Shown: positions 16,446 to 26,118 of the stretch, one piece after another
Numbering within the stretch: position 1 is the first letter of the stretch
Layout: every line of letters starts with the position of its first letter
Assembly: GCA_001689515.1 (NCBI GenBank)
Contig: LUJR01000039.1
Coordinates: 1 to 64,000 of the forward strand
Length of the DNA stretch: 64,000 bases
Direction of reading: 5' to 3'
From: Bacteroidales bacterium M7
Lineage (GTDB): Bacteria > Bacteroidota > Bacteroidia > Bacteroidales > Muribaculaceae
Notes under the pieces: model-generated
Seen by the model: only the letters and a program-made list of their open reading frames with translations
Databases searched by the model: none
What the model was told of the DNA's origin: nothing
Position numbers and translations under genes: made by a program

Positions 16446-17291
16446 TCACTGCTTCACCAGTCTGCATTTGCGCCATCGCGCTCCAGCTGGTATCCCGGAG
16501 AAATCAACTGACAAAATGTCAGACGTGAATATGCCAAAAACGGCAGAACCGCTGCCTGTCATCTCTGCATATGCCGCACCGTTAGCCTTAAGCCAGTTGA
16601 TAGCAGCATAAATGTCAGGCACTTTCGGAGCTACAGATGCCGTAAAGTCATTACCCAGCGATGCAGTCCAAGCTGCAGTTCCCTCTGATGCTGTAAGCAC
16701 CGACATCAAATCCTCGGCAGTGCGACAGCTTGAGGGGGCATCGGCATAGGCTTCTGCTGTAGACACACTGCCCTGCGGCTTGACAATCAACAAATGGTCA
16801 AGCAAATCTGTCGGGATGTCGATTTCCGTCAGAGTCGTGCCTATGCCAGTGGCAAGCATTGGTCTATTGTAGATGAAAAACGGACAGTCACTACCCACCT
16901 TAGCAGCCATCGCTGCAAGCTGCTCTTGACTGAAAGGCTTCCCGGTCATATCATTAAGCAGTCTCAATGCAAATGCCGCATCACTTGATCCGCCTCCCAT
17001 CCCGGCTCCGTCAGGTATCTCCTTATGGAGATGTATCTCCATCGGCGGAGTGCCAGTGTGAGCCTCGCAGAAAATCCTGTAGGCTTTCATGACGAGGTTT
17101 TTCTCAGCCGGACACGGTAACGCATGCCCGGTGACAGTCAATGATGTCTCGCCAGATGCCGACGGCACCATCTCCAATATATCACACCAATCCACCGGCA
17201 CCATGACCGTAACAATCTCATGGTAACCGTTGGGTAAAGTCTTACCTATATAAAGCCCAAGATTTATCTTGGCATTGGGAAAAGTTATCAT
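16446..17291 (-). CDS. ispE: 4-diphosphocytidyl-2-C-methyl-D-erythritol kinase
   Basis: IspE phosphorylates CDP-ME at the 2-hydroxyl, the fourth step of the MEP isoprenoid pathway. The 281-residue protein is a GHMP kinase: N-terminal NAKINLGLYIG, the ATP-binding glycine loop in PDGAGMGGGSSDAA (about residues 89-102), and the C-terminal EMTGSGSAVFG motif. Length is typical. It is transcribed divergently from dnaB; its predicted promoter puts the transcript start within a few bases of the ATG, so the mRNA may be nearly leaderless. Confidence 0.96.
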   Translation of the reverse strand: MITFPNAKINLGLYIGKTLPNGYHEIVTVMVPVDWCDILEMVPSASGETSLTVTGHALPCPAEKNLVMKAYRIFCEAHTGTPPMEIHLHKEIPDGAGMGGGSSDAAFALRLLNDMTGKPFSQEQLAAMAAKVGSDCPFFIYNRPMLATGIGTTLTEIDIPTDLLDHLLIVKPQGSVSTAEAYADAPSSCRTAEDLMSVLTASEGTAAWTASLGNDFTASVAPKVPDIYAAINWLKANGAAYAEMTGSGSAVFGIFTSDILSVDFSGIPAGARWRKCRLVKQ

Positions 17292-17298
17292 CGGGAGA

Positions 17299-17330
17299 CA
17301 AAGTTACGACATAAATCGCTAATTTTGCAA
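17299..17330 (-). promoter_or_regulatory. predicted ispE promoter
   Basis: Minus strand TTG (17328-17330), 21 bp and TAACTTTG (17299-17306). The start point would be near 17292, right at the ispE ATG (17291). Its -33 region overlaps the dnaB -7 element on the other strand. Confidence 0.55.
17320..17327 (+). promoter_or_regulatory. predicted dnaB -7 element
   Basis: TAATTTTG matches TAnnTTTG and would start transcription near 17334, about 22 bases before dnaB. No good -33 element is seen on this strand. Confidence 0.45.
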
Positions 17331-17355
17331 TATATAATAATTCGCCATCTACGAA

Positions 17356-18927
17356 ATGCCCGGAGATTTCAAACCAAATAAATCGCGAAGCGACTTTAAC
17401 AAAAAAGGTCCTAACAATATAGAGGCACAGGCTATCGCCGAGATAGCCGGGCGCAAGGCTCCTCGTGACAAAGAATTGGAGGAAGCCGTGCTCGGTGCTC
17501 TGATGCTTGAGAAAGACGCATACACCATAGTCTGCGACCTGCTGAAGCCCGAGAGCTTCTATGAACCTGAGAATCAGGTGATATATGAGGCGATACAGCA
17601 TCTCGGCGCGTCGCAGCAACCTATAGATATGCTGACCGTCACCGAACGTCTGCGTCTTGACGGCAACCTTGATAAAGCTGGCGGTGCGTTACGCATCACC
17701 GAGCTAACCACGCGTGTCACTTCGGCAGCACATGTGGAATTCCACTCGCGCATCATCAGTCAGAAGTACTTAGCACGTGAACTGATCTCGTTTGCTTCAC
17801 GCATAGAGCAGATGGCGTTTGACGAAAGCAATGATGTAGAGGACCTCTTGCAGGAAGCCGAGGGCAAGCTGTTTGAAATCTCGCAGCGCAACGTCAAGAA
17901 AGATGTAGTGCAGATCGACCCTGTGATCTCACAGGCGATAGAGACGATACAGACCGCTGCCAACCGTACCTCGGGACTCTCGGGCCTACAATCGGGTTTC
18001 CATAAACTTGACGAACTCACATCGGGATGGCAGAACTCCGACCTTATCATCATCGCAGCCCGTCCCGCCATGGGCAAGACGGCATTTGTGCTGTCAATGG
18101 CACGCAACATGGCAGTGGAATACAGCACCCCTGTAGCCGTATTCTCACTTGAAATGAGCAAGGTGCAGCTCGTCAACCGTCTGATAAGCAACGTCACCGA
18201 ACTCGAGGGCGAGAAAATCAAGAGCGGTCAGCTCAGCCAGATGGAGTGGGACCAGCTGATGGGACGTATCAAGAAGCTATATGGGGCACCTCTATATATA
18301 GATGATACAGCATCACTTTCCATCTTTGAATTGCGTACTAAGGCTCGCCGACTCGTCAGGGAGCACCAGGTGAAATTCATCATCATAGACTACCTTCAGC
18401 TGATGAACGCTTCGGGCATGAAATTCGGCTCTCGCGAACAGGAGGTCAGCATGATTTCGCGTAATCTTAAGCAGCTCGCCAAGGAGCTTGACATACCGAT
18501 TGTGGCTCTGTCGCAGCTCAACCGTTCGGTGGAATCACGCGGAGACAGTGCTACCGGCAAGCGTCCGCAGCTGAGCGACCTCCGCGAGTCAGGTGCCATC
18601 GAACAAGATGCTGACATCGTGTGCTTCATACACCGCCCAGAATATTATCTGCGCTCAGGCGTGGACGCTTCGGGCAACGACATCCGCGGACTTGCCGAGT
18701 TTATCGTGGCAAAGCACCGTAGCGGTCGCGTAGATGATGTCAAGATGCGCTTCCGTGCCAAGTATGCACGATTTGAAAACTGGGAGGACGACACCACATT
18801 CTCAGCTGCGACCGTTGGCAGCCGCATGAATTCAGACGATGATTTCGGCGATGTAGGCGGCAATCCGTTTAACGGTGGCACAGCCAACCTGACCCCTACC
18901 GACCCCAATGAGACAGCCCCGTTTTAA
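17356..18927 (+). CDS. dnaB: replicative DNA helicase
   Basis: DnaB is the ring-shaped 5'-3' helicase that opens the replication fork. The 523-residue protein has the N-terminal primase-interacting domain (about 35-140), a linker, and a RecA-like motor with Walker A ARPAMGKT (235-242) and Walker B IIIDYLQLM. The C-terminus (about 480-523) is polar and acidic as in other Bacteroidota DnaB proteins. No intein is present. The last 4 bp overlap the stop of the convergent MFS gene. Confidence 0.98.
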   Translation: MPGDFKPNKSRSDFNKKGPNNIEAQAIAEIAGRKAPRDKELEEAVLGALMLEKDAYTIVCDLLKPESFYEPENQVIYEAIQHLGASQQPIDMLTVTERLRLDGNLDKAGGALRITELTTRVTSAAHVEFHSRIISQKYLARELISFASRIEQMAFDESNDVEDLLQEAEGKLFEISQRNVKKDVVQIDPVISQAIETIQTAANRTSGLSGLQSGFHKLDELTSGWQNSDLIIIAARPAMGKTAFVLSMARNMAVEYSTPVAVFSLEMSKVQLVNRLISNVTELEGEKIKSGQLSQMEWDQLMGRIKKLYGAPLYIDDTASLSIFELRTKARRLVREHQVKFIIIDYLQLMNASGMKFGSREQEVSMISRNLKQLAKELDIPIVALSQLNRSVESRGDSATGKRPQLSDLRESGAIEQDADIVCFIHRPEYYLRSGVDASGNDIRGLAEFIVAKHRSGRVDDVKMRFRAKYARFENWEDDTTFSAATVGSRMNSDDDFGDVGGNPFNGGTANLTPTDPNETAPF

Positions 18928-20303
18928 TTGATGTGAGCTTTGTGGGGATTTGGTAGGACTTTAGGACCGAATATAGTGCTGACCACGGCTCCGAGTATCA
19001 TAACGGCGATTGACACAATAAGCACAAGGACTATACCGCCGAGATGAAGCATCACGGGCATAATGATTACCCCAATGATGGCTCCGACCTTACCGAGCAT
19101 CGAGGCTATGCCTACGCCTGCCCCTCTGATTTCCACTGGATATATTTGCGCAGGGAGCACATAGGTCACAAGGTGTGGTCCGGCATTGAGAAATATCTCA
19201 AAGATGAAGAAACCTACAATGGAAATCCACATGGGCAAGTGGAAAATATTGGCAAGCAACAGTATCAGCAACCCTCCGGCACATATATAAAATCCCCAAG
19301 TCAGCATAGTGATATGCCACATACGCCTCAGATAACAGAGACCGAGGATGAAACCGGGCAGTATGAAGAAGTTGATCCACGCCGTTATCTCTACCGAGAG
19401 CTCTATGCGATGGAGACCATGTGCATCAGCAGGCATCAGCCCGAGCGCGGAAACAAGCATCGGCAAGAACACGCCTATACCATAGACTCCAACACCTTCG
19501 CATGCCCAAGGAATGCCGCTGAGAATCACGCGTGACATGTTTTTGCGACTGAACATAGCCGACCATGATGGATTTACAGCCGATGATGGTTTCTCTGGTG
19601 GCAATACGGTCACATGGGAGCCGAAAAAACGCTGAGCAGCCGTGATAGCCTTGTCATGCATACCATGAGCCATCAGCCATGCCGGACTTTCCCACCACCG
19701 CAGCCTCATTACGAAAGTCATAAGCCCGAGACCTCCGACTATCAGCATCAGATAAGTCCATGCCGAGGCACTGCCAGTAAACCGTATGATATAGTAACAT
19801 CCAACAGCTCCCATTATGAAACCCAAAGCCGATGTGGATTTGGCGATACCCACGCACATGAACCTGCGTGATGCCGGCATCAGTTCGGAGATATAATCGG
19901 AGTCAAGACTGTAACCTCCTCCCACCCCCAAGCCAGCCAAAAACATGCCGAGCATGAAAAGGGCAAGAGAATGTCCGGCAAATAGCTCAATAGCCGCTCC
20001 TATCATCATCAGGACTGGGCACAGACGGAAATAGAACAGGTAACCGTTACGGTCACTCAACCGCCCCATAAACATGGATCCCAGTGCGATACCTATCAAA
20101 GAAACCGCTGCCGAGACTCCCTGCATGAATGATGACAAGTGCGGCGAACCAGCCAGCACTATCATCGGCACCATGACACCCACCACCGCTGCCACTGCCG
20201 ACCCTATCAGCTGCTCCATGCTGCTGACAGCAAGGTAGTAGACATGCTTTCTGCTAAATGGCAGCTGAGCGACAGGAACAAGAGTGGAGGCAATAGGTGT
20301 CAT
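18924..20303 (-). CDS. MFS transporter, sugar-porter-like
   Basis: A 459-residue membrane protein with about 12 hydrophobic segments and the major facilitator signature between helices 2 and 3 (GSMFMGRLSDRNG), plus a second-half counterpart. The general type is that of sugar/organic-acid porters; the substrate cannot be read from the sequence. It follows the urea transporter gene by 17 bp on the same strand, so it is the last gene of the urease transcript unit. It could carry a compound related to urea breakdown or simply be co-transcribed. Convergent overlap of 4 bp with dnaB. Confidence 0.9.
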   Translation of the reverse strand: MTPIASTLVPVAQLPFSRKHVYYLAVSSMEQLIGSAVAAVVGVMVPMIVLAGSPHLSSFMQGVSAAVSLIGIALGSMFMGRLSDRNGYLFYFRLCPVLMMIGAAIELFAGHSLALFMLGMFLAGLGVGGGYSLDSDYISELMPASRRFMCVGIAKSTSALGFIMGAVGCYYIIRFTGSASAWTYLMLIVGGLGLMTFVMRLRWWESPAWLMAHGMHDKAITAAQRFFGSHVTVLPPEKPSSAVNPSWSAMFSRKNMSRVILSGIPWACEGVGVYGIGVFLPMLVSALGLMPADAHGLHRIELSVEITAWINFFILPGFILGLCYLRRMWHITMLTWGFYICAGGLLILLLANIFHLPMWISIVGFFIFEIFLNAGPHLVTYVLPAQIYPVEIRGAGVGIASMLGKVGAIIGVIIMPVMLHLGGIVLVLIVSIAVMILGAVVSTIFGPKVLPNPHKAHIN

Positions 20304-20320
20304 AGTATGGCGACTGTATA

Positions 20321-21274
20321 TTAGGCAGCGTCCTGCTGCTTGTTGAGTTTATAAGCCGGGAGCATGAAAAGCCAGGTGGCGATACAGAAGGGACCTGTCA
20401 ATGTCGGTATGCCGAGAGGCATCATGAAAGCATCCATGCCAGCCTGGATAAATACGGTGGCGATTATTGCTGCAATGCTCCACAATGCAGAGCGCCATGA
20501 CGGTTTATAGAACGTCATCCCGACAGCTATACCTGTCAGCACAGGACTGAATCCCATAAGTCCAGCCGAGATATCGGCACCATTAAACTGAAACAGCAGC
20601 GACACTGCCAGCGACACCGCGGAAGCTATTGCTGCCCATGCTGCCGCCCAACGGCTACACAATGCCAAGGCTACCAAAAAGAATATGCCTGTCACCCACG
20701 AGTTGACGAGGAAAACCTGTGCTATGCCTTTAAGCCAATAGACCACCAAGTCTCCAAACGTGATATCGTGGAGAGTAGTCACTGCCGCCGACAGCTCCGG
20801 TGTAGAGAGTGATGCTTCAGGCATAGCATGTGACAAGCGCGATGCCAACAGGAATACCCAAGTAAGGAATACAAACGGGAAAGTATAAGAGGTTACTTTC
20901 CAAGGCGCCATCACATTATTAAATCCCTGGCGCACCCATGTGGTACACATGGCACAGAATACCAATGCCAGCCACATAAGCCAAGTGTTCTCAAGAAAAG
21001 TCGGGAAGGCACAACCGACAAGGATGCCGTTGAAGCCCCACAGACCGTCTTTGCCATCATTTATGTTCTCCCCGAGAAGAAAACCTGCAATGGTAGATGC
21101 GAGCAGACCTACGACGGCTCCGTATGCCACCTGAGGCACTCCGCACTCATAACTTCCCCAGAATATACCGGCGAGAAAGAAGAATCCGGTCCATGCCGAA
21201 TTCTGGAACATGACCTGCCCTGCCCCTCTGAGGCATGAGCGTATGGCTGTGTAGAAACTATTTTCCTTGTCCAT
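20321..21274 (-). CDS. urea transporter (UT/Yut family)
   Basis: The 317-residue membrane protein belongs to the urea channel family that lets urea pass down its gradient. Two homologous halves are visible: the segment around NDGKDGLWGFNGILVGCAFPTF in the first half and NGADISAGLMGFSPVLTGIAVGMTF in the second, each carrying the GxxGFxPxLxG-like pore motif. About ten hydrophobic helices. It sits 39 bp after ureD in the urease operon, so urea import and hydrolysis are co-expressed. Confidence 0.93.
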   Translation of the reverse strand: MDKENSFYTAIRSCLRGAGQVMFQNSAWTGFFFLAGIFWGSYECGVPQVAYGAVVGLLASTIAGFLLGENINDGKDGLWGFNGILVGCAFPTFLENTWLMWLALVFCAMCTTWVRQGFNNVMAPWKVTSYTFPFVFLTWVFLLASRLSHAMPEASLSTPELSAAVTTLHDITFGDLVVYWLKGIAQVFLVNSWVTGIFFLVALALCSRWAAAWAAIASAVSLAVSLLFQFNGADISAGLMGFSPVLTGIAVGMTFYKPSWRSALWSIAAIIATVFIQAGMDAFMMPLGIPTLTGPFCIATWLFMLPAYKLNKQQDAA

Positions 21275-21313
21275 GATTATAATTGATTAAAAGGTCTTGT
21301 ATAAATTCCAAAG

Positions 21314-22291
21314 CTAACGCCATGGAAATTCCGCAGGTATCGGATGTCCCTTGACTGCCATACGCACTGTGGAGCAGAAATCCCTGACAGCCTTCTTGAC
21401 AGGAGCAGGCTCCATTCCGAGGACTTTATAGAGCAGACCTGCATCATTGGGAAGTCTGGTTATACCAGCCATCAACGGTGTAGAGGCATCGTTAACAGCC
21501 TGAGTCTTGGCAAACACCTCCTCAGCCTTGTCCTTGGGAAGCATGACTACAACGTTACCAAACACATCAAAGCGTCCCATGCAACCCAGGTCTCTCACCG
21601 AACGCTTATGAGGCTCGATTATAAACTTTTCACGGAATAGCGGTGCACCCTCTGGACGACAACCCTCGGTTTCCACACTGAGGATGTCATACTCGAAGAG
21701 TTCGCCGTCAGCATAATATTTTCGACCGCCCATGTAGATTTCAGAATAGACCAGGGTAGCGGTTTCTGCCACCTCGGCTTTTGTCTGACAGATGAATCGA
21801 GTGTGGGCTGACGGATAAATCGGTTCTGGGATGAATTCCAGATAACCTCCGTCATCTACACATACATGCTGCACCATGCCACTGAAATTGTATTTCATTA
21901 CCGCGAGTTTAGTGGCAGCTCCCGTCGAGACAAACGCCATGGCATCCTTCTTGACATGAATATTCTGACTGTAGCGGTCACCATCGACATTGGGACCTCC
22001 CGACGACAGGATATATACACAAGGCATGTCTGGCATCTCCTCGTCGAAATACAGTTCCTGCTGTACTATCAACGGAGCGCGACGGTCAAGATCACGAAGT
22101 ATGGACTTCCCTTCGCCATCAAGTTCGAAACCGAGACGAAGATACCCGTTCTTGCCCGGCACACCTACATACATAGCCTTGGGCTCGGTGAGATAAGGCG
22201 TCATCTCAGGTATATGGTCAAACACCGGGACTTTCACGTCGGAAAACTGACGCTTGAATCCGGGCTTTATGTCATTGATAGTATTAGCCAT
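21314..22291 (-). CDS. ureD: urease accessory protein UreD
   Basis: UreD (UreH) is the scaffold that binds apo-urease and recruits UreF and UreG for nickel insertion. The 325-residue protein shows family features: the YLxxPxxMYVG N-terminus, LSSGGPNVDGDRY (the usual GGxxxGD motif), STGAATKLAVMKYN and LEFIPEPIYPSAHTRF. It is the last accessory gene, 28 bp after ureG. Length is slightly above average. Confidence 0.95.
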   Translation of the reverse strand: MANTINDIKPGFKRQFSDVKVPVFDHIPEMTPYLTEPKAMYVGVPGKNGYLRLGFELDGEGKSILRDLDRRAPLIVQQELYFDEEMPDMPCVYILSSGGPNVDGDRYSQNIHVKKDAMAFVSTGAATKLAVMKYNFSGMVQHVCVDDGGYLEFIPEPIYPSAHTRFICQTKAEVAETATLVYSEIYMGGRKYYADGELFEYDILSVETEGCRPEGAPLFREKFIIEPHKRSVRDLGCMGRFDVFGNVVVMLPKDKAEEVFAKTQAVNDASTPLMAGITRLPNDAGLLYKVLGMEPAPVKKAVRDFCSTVRMAVKGHPIPAEFPWR

Positions 22292-22319
22292 AAGGACATG
22301 ATTTGATAGAAGATATTTT

Positions 22320-22943
22320 TCAGTCTTTCACTTTGTCAAAGAGAGCCATCTTGAAGAGCAAATCTACAAACTCGTCAATACCTTCTCCCTTCATGGAATT
22401 GGTGAATACGAACGGTTTGCCGGGACGCATCAGCTCGCTGTCATGCTTCATCACCTCAAGCGAAGCTCCTACATAAGGAGCAAGGTCGGTCTTGTTGATG
22501 ACCAGGATATCGCTTTGCGATATGCCAGGTCCGTCCTTACGAGGAATCTTGTCACCGGCTGCCACGTCTATCACATATACGAAGAAATCGACAAGTGCGG
22601 GAGAGAAAGTCAGAGTCAGGTTGTCACCTCCTGATTCGATCAACACCACATCGGCATCAGGAAACTTTGCCTCCATCTCCTCTACGGCAGCGATATTCAT
22701 TGACGGGTCTTCACGTACAGCAGTGTGAGGGCATGCTCCGGTTTCGACACCAATGATCTGATCCTCGGCAAGCACACCTTTGAGGGTCTTGCGCACATGC
22801 TTGGCATCCTCTGTGGTTACAATATCGTTGGTTATGATAAGAGTTTTCAGTCCGCGATCAAGAAGTTTGGGCGTGATAGCTTCGATCAACGCAGTCTTTC
22901 CCGATCCTACCGGACCGCCTATACCGATTCGACAAGTACTCAT
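22320..22943 (-). CDS. ureG: urease accessory GTPase UreG
   Basis: UreG is a SIMIBI GTPase that carries nickel to urease and powers its insertion. The 207 residues match the family. P-loop GIGGPVGSGKTALIE (about 6-20), the nickel-binding CPH motif (GACPHTAVRED), and VINKTDLAPYVG for guanine recognition are all present. Located between ureF and ureD on the same strand. Confidence 0.98.
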   Translation of the reverse strand: MSTCRIGIGGPVGSGKTALIEAITPKLLDRGLKTLIITNDIVTTEDAKHVRKTLKGVLAEDQIIGVETGACPHTAVREDPSMNIAAVEEMEAKFPDADVVLIESGGDNLTLTFSPALVDFFVYVIDVAAGDKIPRKDGPGISQSDILVINKTDLAPYVGASLEVMKHDSELMRPGKPFVFTNSMKGEGIDEFVDLLFKMALFDKVKD

Positions 22944-22983
22944 AGTAATTAAGTGTGATTATAGGGATTATATAATGTGTGAA

Positions 22984-23685
22984 TTAATTCATAAACATAC
23001 GCATTGTACCCTTTTCATGAAGCGATGCGAGAATATCCATCTGAGGGACAAAACAGTTGATGTCGCTCATCCCCAGTGTCCTGACATGCTCATAAATCTC
23101 AGGTATCTTCAAAGACATATCCTCCAATATCATCTGTGTATCATAGTGGCTCACCCTGACGAGACGCAATGCCGCACCAAGCACCATGTTGATTACACCG
23201 TATTGATGTGAAGCAAACAGGGCTTCTTCTGACAAACCCTTGACAGCAAACACGATGCCTTGGGTCACGGGATAACTGCCTGAAATCTCGCCAGAGTTGA
23301 TTGCATCCAGCCATCCGGCAAGCAGGGAATTGTCAGGTACCAATCTGACTGCAAGCTCACTGAGCTTCTTGCCCATACGTATAAGCATCAGACGTGACTC
23401 GTCATTGAGCTTACACATCATCAACTTGCGGTCAATCTCCTTAAGCGCTTCCAGATCACCGTCAAGTGTGGTACGGTATGCGTGTATTGCCGCGATACCA
23501 TCTGTATAAGCGCCCTGGAATGCTACCGAAGTGACATATTGATGCAATGTGTCTGCATCATGCACTATCTTCTCATATGCCGCAGTTTCCAAGCCGTTAC
23601 TGAACGAGAATGTCCCGACAGGAAAGGTGGAATCGCTCATCTGGAGCAGTTGCATCAATGCTGTTATATCGTTGGGTGCCTTCAT
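22984..23685 (-). CDS. ureF: urease accessory protein UreF
   Basis: UreF bridges UreD and UreG and helps control the GTPase. The 233-residue, mostly alpha-helical protein has the typical start LLQMSDSTFPVGTFSFSNGLE and the SHYDTQMIL-type C-terminal helix. Located 36 bp after ureE and 40 bp before ureG. Confidence 0.96.
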   Translation of the reverse strand: MKAPNDITALMQLLQMSDSTFPVGTFSFSNGLETAAYEKIVHDADTLHQYVTSVAFQGAYTDGIAAIHAYRTTLDGDLEALKEIDRKLMMCKLNDESRLMLIRMGKKLSELAVRLVPDNSLLAGWLDAINSGEISGSYPVTQGIVFAVKGLSEEALFASHQYGVINMVLGAALRLVRVSHYDTQMILEDMSLKIPEIYEHVRTLGMSDINCFVPQMDILASLHEKGTMRMFMN

Positions 23686-23721
23686 AGATACTGCATATGA
23701 TTACGATTGTATATTCAAGGT

Positions 23722-24300
23722 TTACAGGTCGTGGTGATGGTGGTGATGACCGCCCAAACCGTGGCTTTCGTGACCTGCTCCACCGAAGAGACGGCGTACT
23801 TCGTCAGGAGCCATGTATGGAATGACCTGCTGACCCTGTTCAAATTCATATGTGACATTTTCGAAATGATGAGTATCCATGACACCGAGCATCACTTTCT
23901 TGTCAACAGTCAGCGGTACATACACCTTGTCATGCTTGACCACAGCCGGCCAGTGCTGATTACCGATGGCATGACCCAGCTCTACACAGTGACGGATGAT
24001 TTCATCCGGCGAAAGGGAAGCCCAGCCCTTCAAATCTATGACGAGAACATCATTGAGTTTGAGCCTCAACACTATCGCATGCTTCTTATCTTCGTCCCAA
24101 GCGATTATATCACCGTCCTTGATTTCAGTATGACGTTTGAAAGCGACAGCTATGTCGTTGCTCTCATCACTTTTTGCGAGGAAACGGCTCTTTTGTGCAG
24201 TCCACTGGTCAAGAAATACTGATTCGATAACGGCATCGTCAAGTTTATCAGTCCAGGGAGTCTCGTGAATATTTCCGAGAACTTCATCGTAAACGATCAT
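23722..24300 (-). CDS. ureE: urease nickel metallochaperone UreE
   Basis: UreE dimers bind nickel and hand it to UreG. The 192-residue protein has an N-terminal peptide-binding domain (about 1-75), a metal-binding domain with the conserved interface His in GHAIGNQHWP, and a His-rich tail (GHHHHHHD) that binds extra nickel. Two further His residues lie in GGAGHESHG. It is separated from ureC by 84 bp that contain a stable hairpin, so its mRNA level may differ from that of the structural genes. Confidence 0.96.
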   Translation of the reverse strand: MIVYDEVLGNIHETPWTDKLDDAVIESVFLDQWTAQKSRFLAKSDESNDIAVAFKRHTEIKDGDIIAWDEDKKHAIVLRLKLNDVLVIDLKGWASLSPDEIIRHCVELGHAIGNQHWPAVVKHDKVYVPLTVDKKVMLGVMDTHHFENVTYEFEQGQQVIPYMAPDEVRRLFGGAGHESHGLGGHHHHHHDL

Positions 24301-24336
24301 AATGTGGCGAATTATATTGATTAAGAGATTAAATCA

Positions 24337-24367
24337 ACATAGAGGCGGGAATACCCCGTCTCTATGT
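24337..24367 (-). terminator. hairpin between ureC and ureE
   Basis: ACATAGAG-type arms of 13 bp around the loop AATA form a stable stem with one G·U pair. On the operon strand no strong T-run follows (TTGATTT only). It is more likely a partial terminator or an mRNA processing/stability element that lowers accessory relative to structural gene expression than a full stop. Confidence 0.55.
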
Positions 24368-24384
24368 CGGTTTTGATTAGGAAT

Positions 24385-26103
24385 TTAGCTGAACCAGTAG
24401 AGCTGAGCCAGCGAAAGTTCTTTAGCAGGAGGTACAGTGGCGAGCACACCGTCTACAGTGACTTCGAATGTCTCGGGGTTGACCTCGATCTGCGGTGTGG
24501 CATTGTTGCGCACCATATCGTTCTTTGACAGCTGACGCATGCCATGCACACCGTATATCTGACTCTTCAGTCCGAGACGTTCCTTCAGACCTGCCTGGGC
24601 AGCAGCCTGCGAAACGAAGGTCACACGGGTTTCGGCAAGTTCCTTGCCAAATGCACCGAACATCGGACGCATGATGCAAGGCTGCGGAGTCGGCAGTGAT
24701 GCGTTGGGGTCACCCATGTTTGCCCAGCTGATCAGACCGTTTTTAAGCACCATCTTAGGCTTTGCACCGAAGAATGCAGGCTCCCAGAGCACGAGGTCAG
24801 CCATCTTGCCTACTTCAACCGAGCCGAGGATTTCATTGATACCGTAAGTGATAGCAGGGTTGATGGTTATCTGGGCAAGGTAACGGAGTACACGGAAGTT
24901 ATCGTTTTCATCAGAGTCTTCGGGCAGTTTGCCACGGGCAGATTTCATGTAGCTTGCCATCTGGAAAGTACGCATGAACGATTCGCCTACACGACCCATC
25001 GCCTGAGAGTCAGATGATACCATGGATATGATGCCGAGGTCATGGAATACGTTTTCAGCAGCCTGAGTCTCAGGACGCACACGGCTCTCAGCAAATGCCA
25101 CATCTGACGGAATGGTCGGATTAAGATTATGGCATACCATAATCATATCAAACAGCTCAGCCTCGGAGTTGATACCGAAAGGCAGCGTCGGATTGGTTGA
25201 TGACGGAAGCACATTCTCAAGCGAAGCCACTTTCAGAAGGTCAGGCGCGTGACCGCCACCGGCACCTTCGGTATGGTAAGTATGGATGGTGCGACCGTCG
25301 ATGGCTGCGATAGAATCCTCTACATAACCGCTTTCATTAAGGGTATCGGTATGGATTGCAACCTGTACGTCGTAGTTGTCTGCGCTTGCCATACAAGCGC
25401 GTATGGCTGCCGGTGTAGAACCCCAGTCCTCATGAATCTTAAAGCCACAAGCACCGGCTACAATCTGCTCATCAAGAGTTTCACGCACTGACGAGTTACC
25501 TTTGCCCAGGAAACCCATATTGATAGGGAGTCCTTCGGCTGCCCTGAACATCTGTTCAAGATTCCACTTACCAGATGTTATGGTGGTACCGTTTGTACCG
25601 TCGGTCGGACCGATGCCACCGCCGATGAGGGTGGTGATACCGTTTGACAAGCAGTCATAAGCCTGCTGGGGAGCTACAAAATGCACGTGACCGTCAATAC
25701 CGGCTGCAGTCAGTATAAGATGCTCGCCAGAAATAGCGTCAGTCGATGGACCAGTACACAAAGTAGGCGTAACGCCTTCCATGACGTTAGGGTTACCGGC
25801 TTTGCCTATGCCCGCGATTTTGCCATCCTTGACTCCGACATCAGCTTTGACTACACCGATGATAGGGTCGATTATGGTGACATTGGTTATGACGAGGTCA
25901 AGCGACCCGCCATCGCTGGTGATGGTGTTGGCTGTGCCCATGCCGTCACGGAGAGTCTTGCCTCCACCGTAGACTGCTTCATCACCAAGCACACGAAGAT
26001 CTTTCTCGATCTCTACATACAAGTCCGTGTTTCCTAAGCGGATTTTATCACCCACTGTAGGGCCGAACAAGTTATTGTTTTCTTGTCTTGAAATAGTTGC
26101 CAT
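24385..26103 (-). CDS. ureC: urease subunit alpha (catalytic)
   Basis: UreC holds the dinickel centre that hydrolyses urea to ammonia and carbamate. The 572-residue protein has every key residue: H139 and H141 (GHVHF), the carbamylated lysine K222 (GFKIHEDWG), H251 and H277 as nickel ligands, the mobile-flap catalytic H324 (MVCHNLNP) and D364 (VSSDSQAMG). Length is typical. It lies 15 bp after ureB; the accessory genes follow. Product is expected in the cytoplasm. Confidence 0.99.
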   Translation of the reverse strand: MATISRQENNNLFGPTVGDKIRLGNTDLYVEIEKDLRVLGDEAVYGGGKTLRDGMGTANTITSDGGSLDLVITNVTIIDPIIGVVKADVGVKDGKIAGIGKAGNPNVMEGVTPTLCTGPSTDAISGEHLILTAAGIDGHVHFVAPQQAYDCLSNGITTLIGGGIGPTDGTNGTTITSGKWNLEQMFRAAEGLPINMGFLGKGNSSVRETLDEQIVAGACGFKIHEDWGSTPAAIRACMASADNYDVQVAIHTDTLNESGYVEDSIAAIDGRTIHTYHTEGAGGGHAPDLLKVASLENVLPSSTNPTLPFGINSEAELFDMIMVCHNLNPTIPSDVAFAESRVRPETQAAENVFHDLGIISMVSSDSQAMGRVGESFMRTFQMASYMKSARGKLPEDSDENDNFRVLRYLAQITINPAITYGINEILGSVEVGKMADLVLWEPAFFGAKPKMVLKNGLISWANMGDPNASLPTPQPCIMRPMFGAFGKELAETRVTFVSQAAAQAGLKERLGLKSQIYGVHGMRQLSKNDMVRNNATPQIEVNPETFEVTVDGVLATVPPAKELSLAQLYWFS

Positions 26104-26118
26104 ATCTTTATCTGTGGG

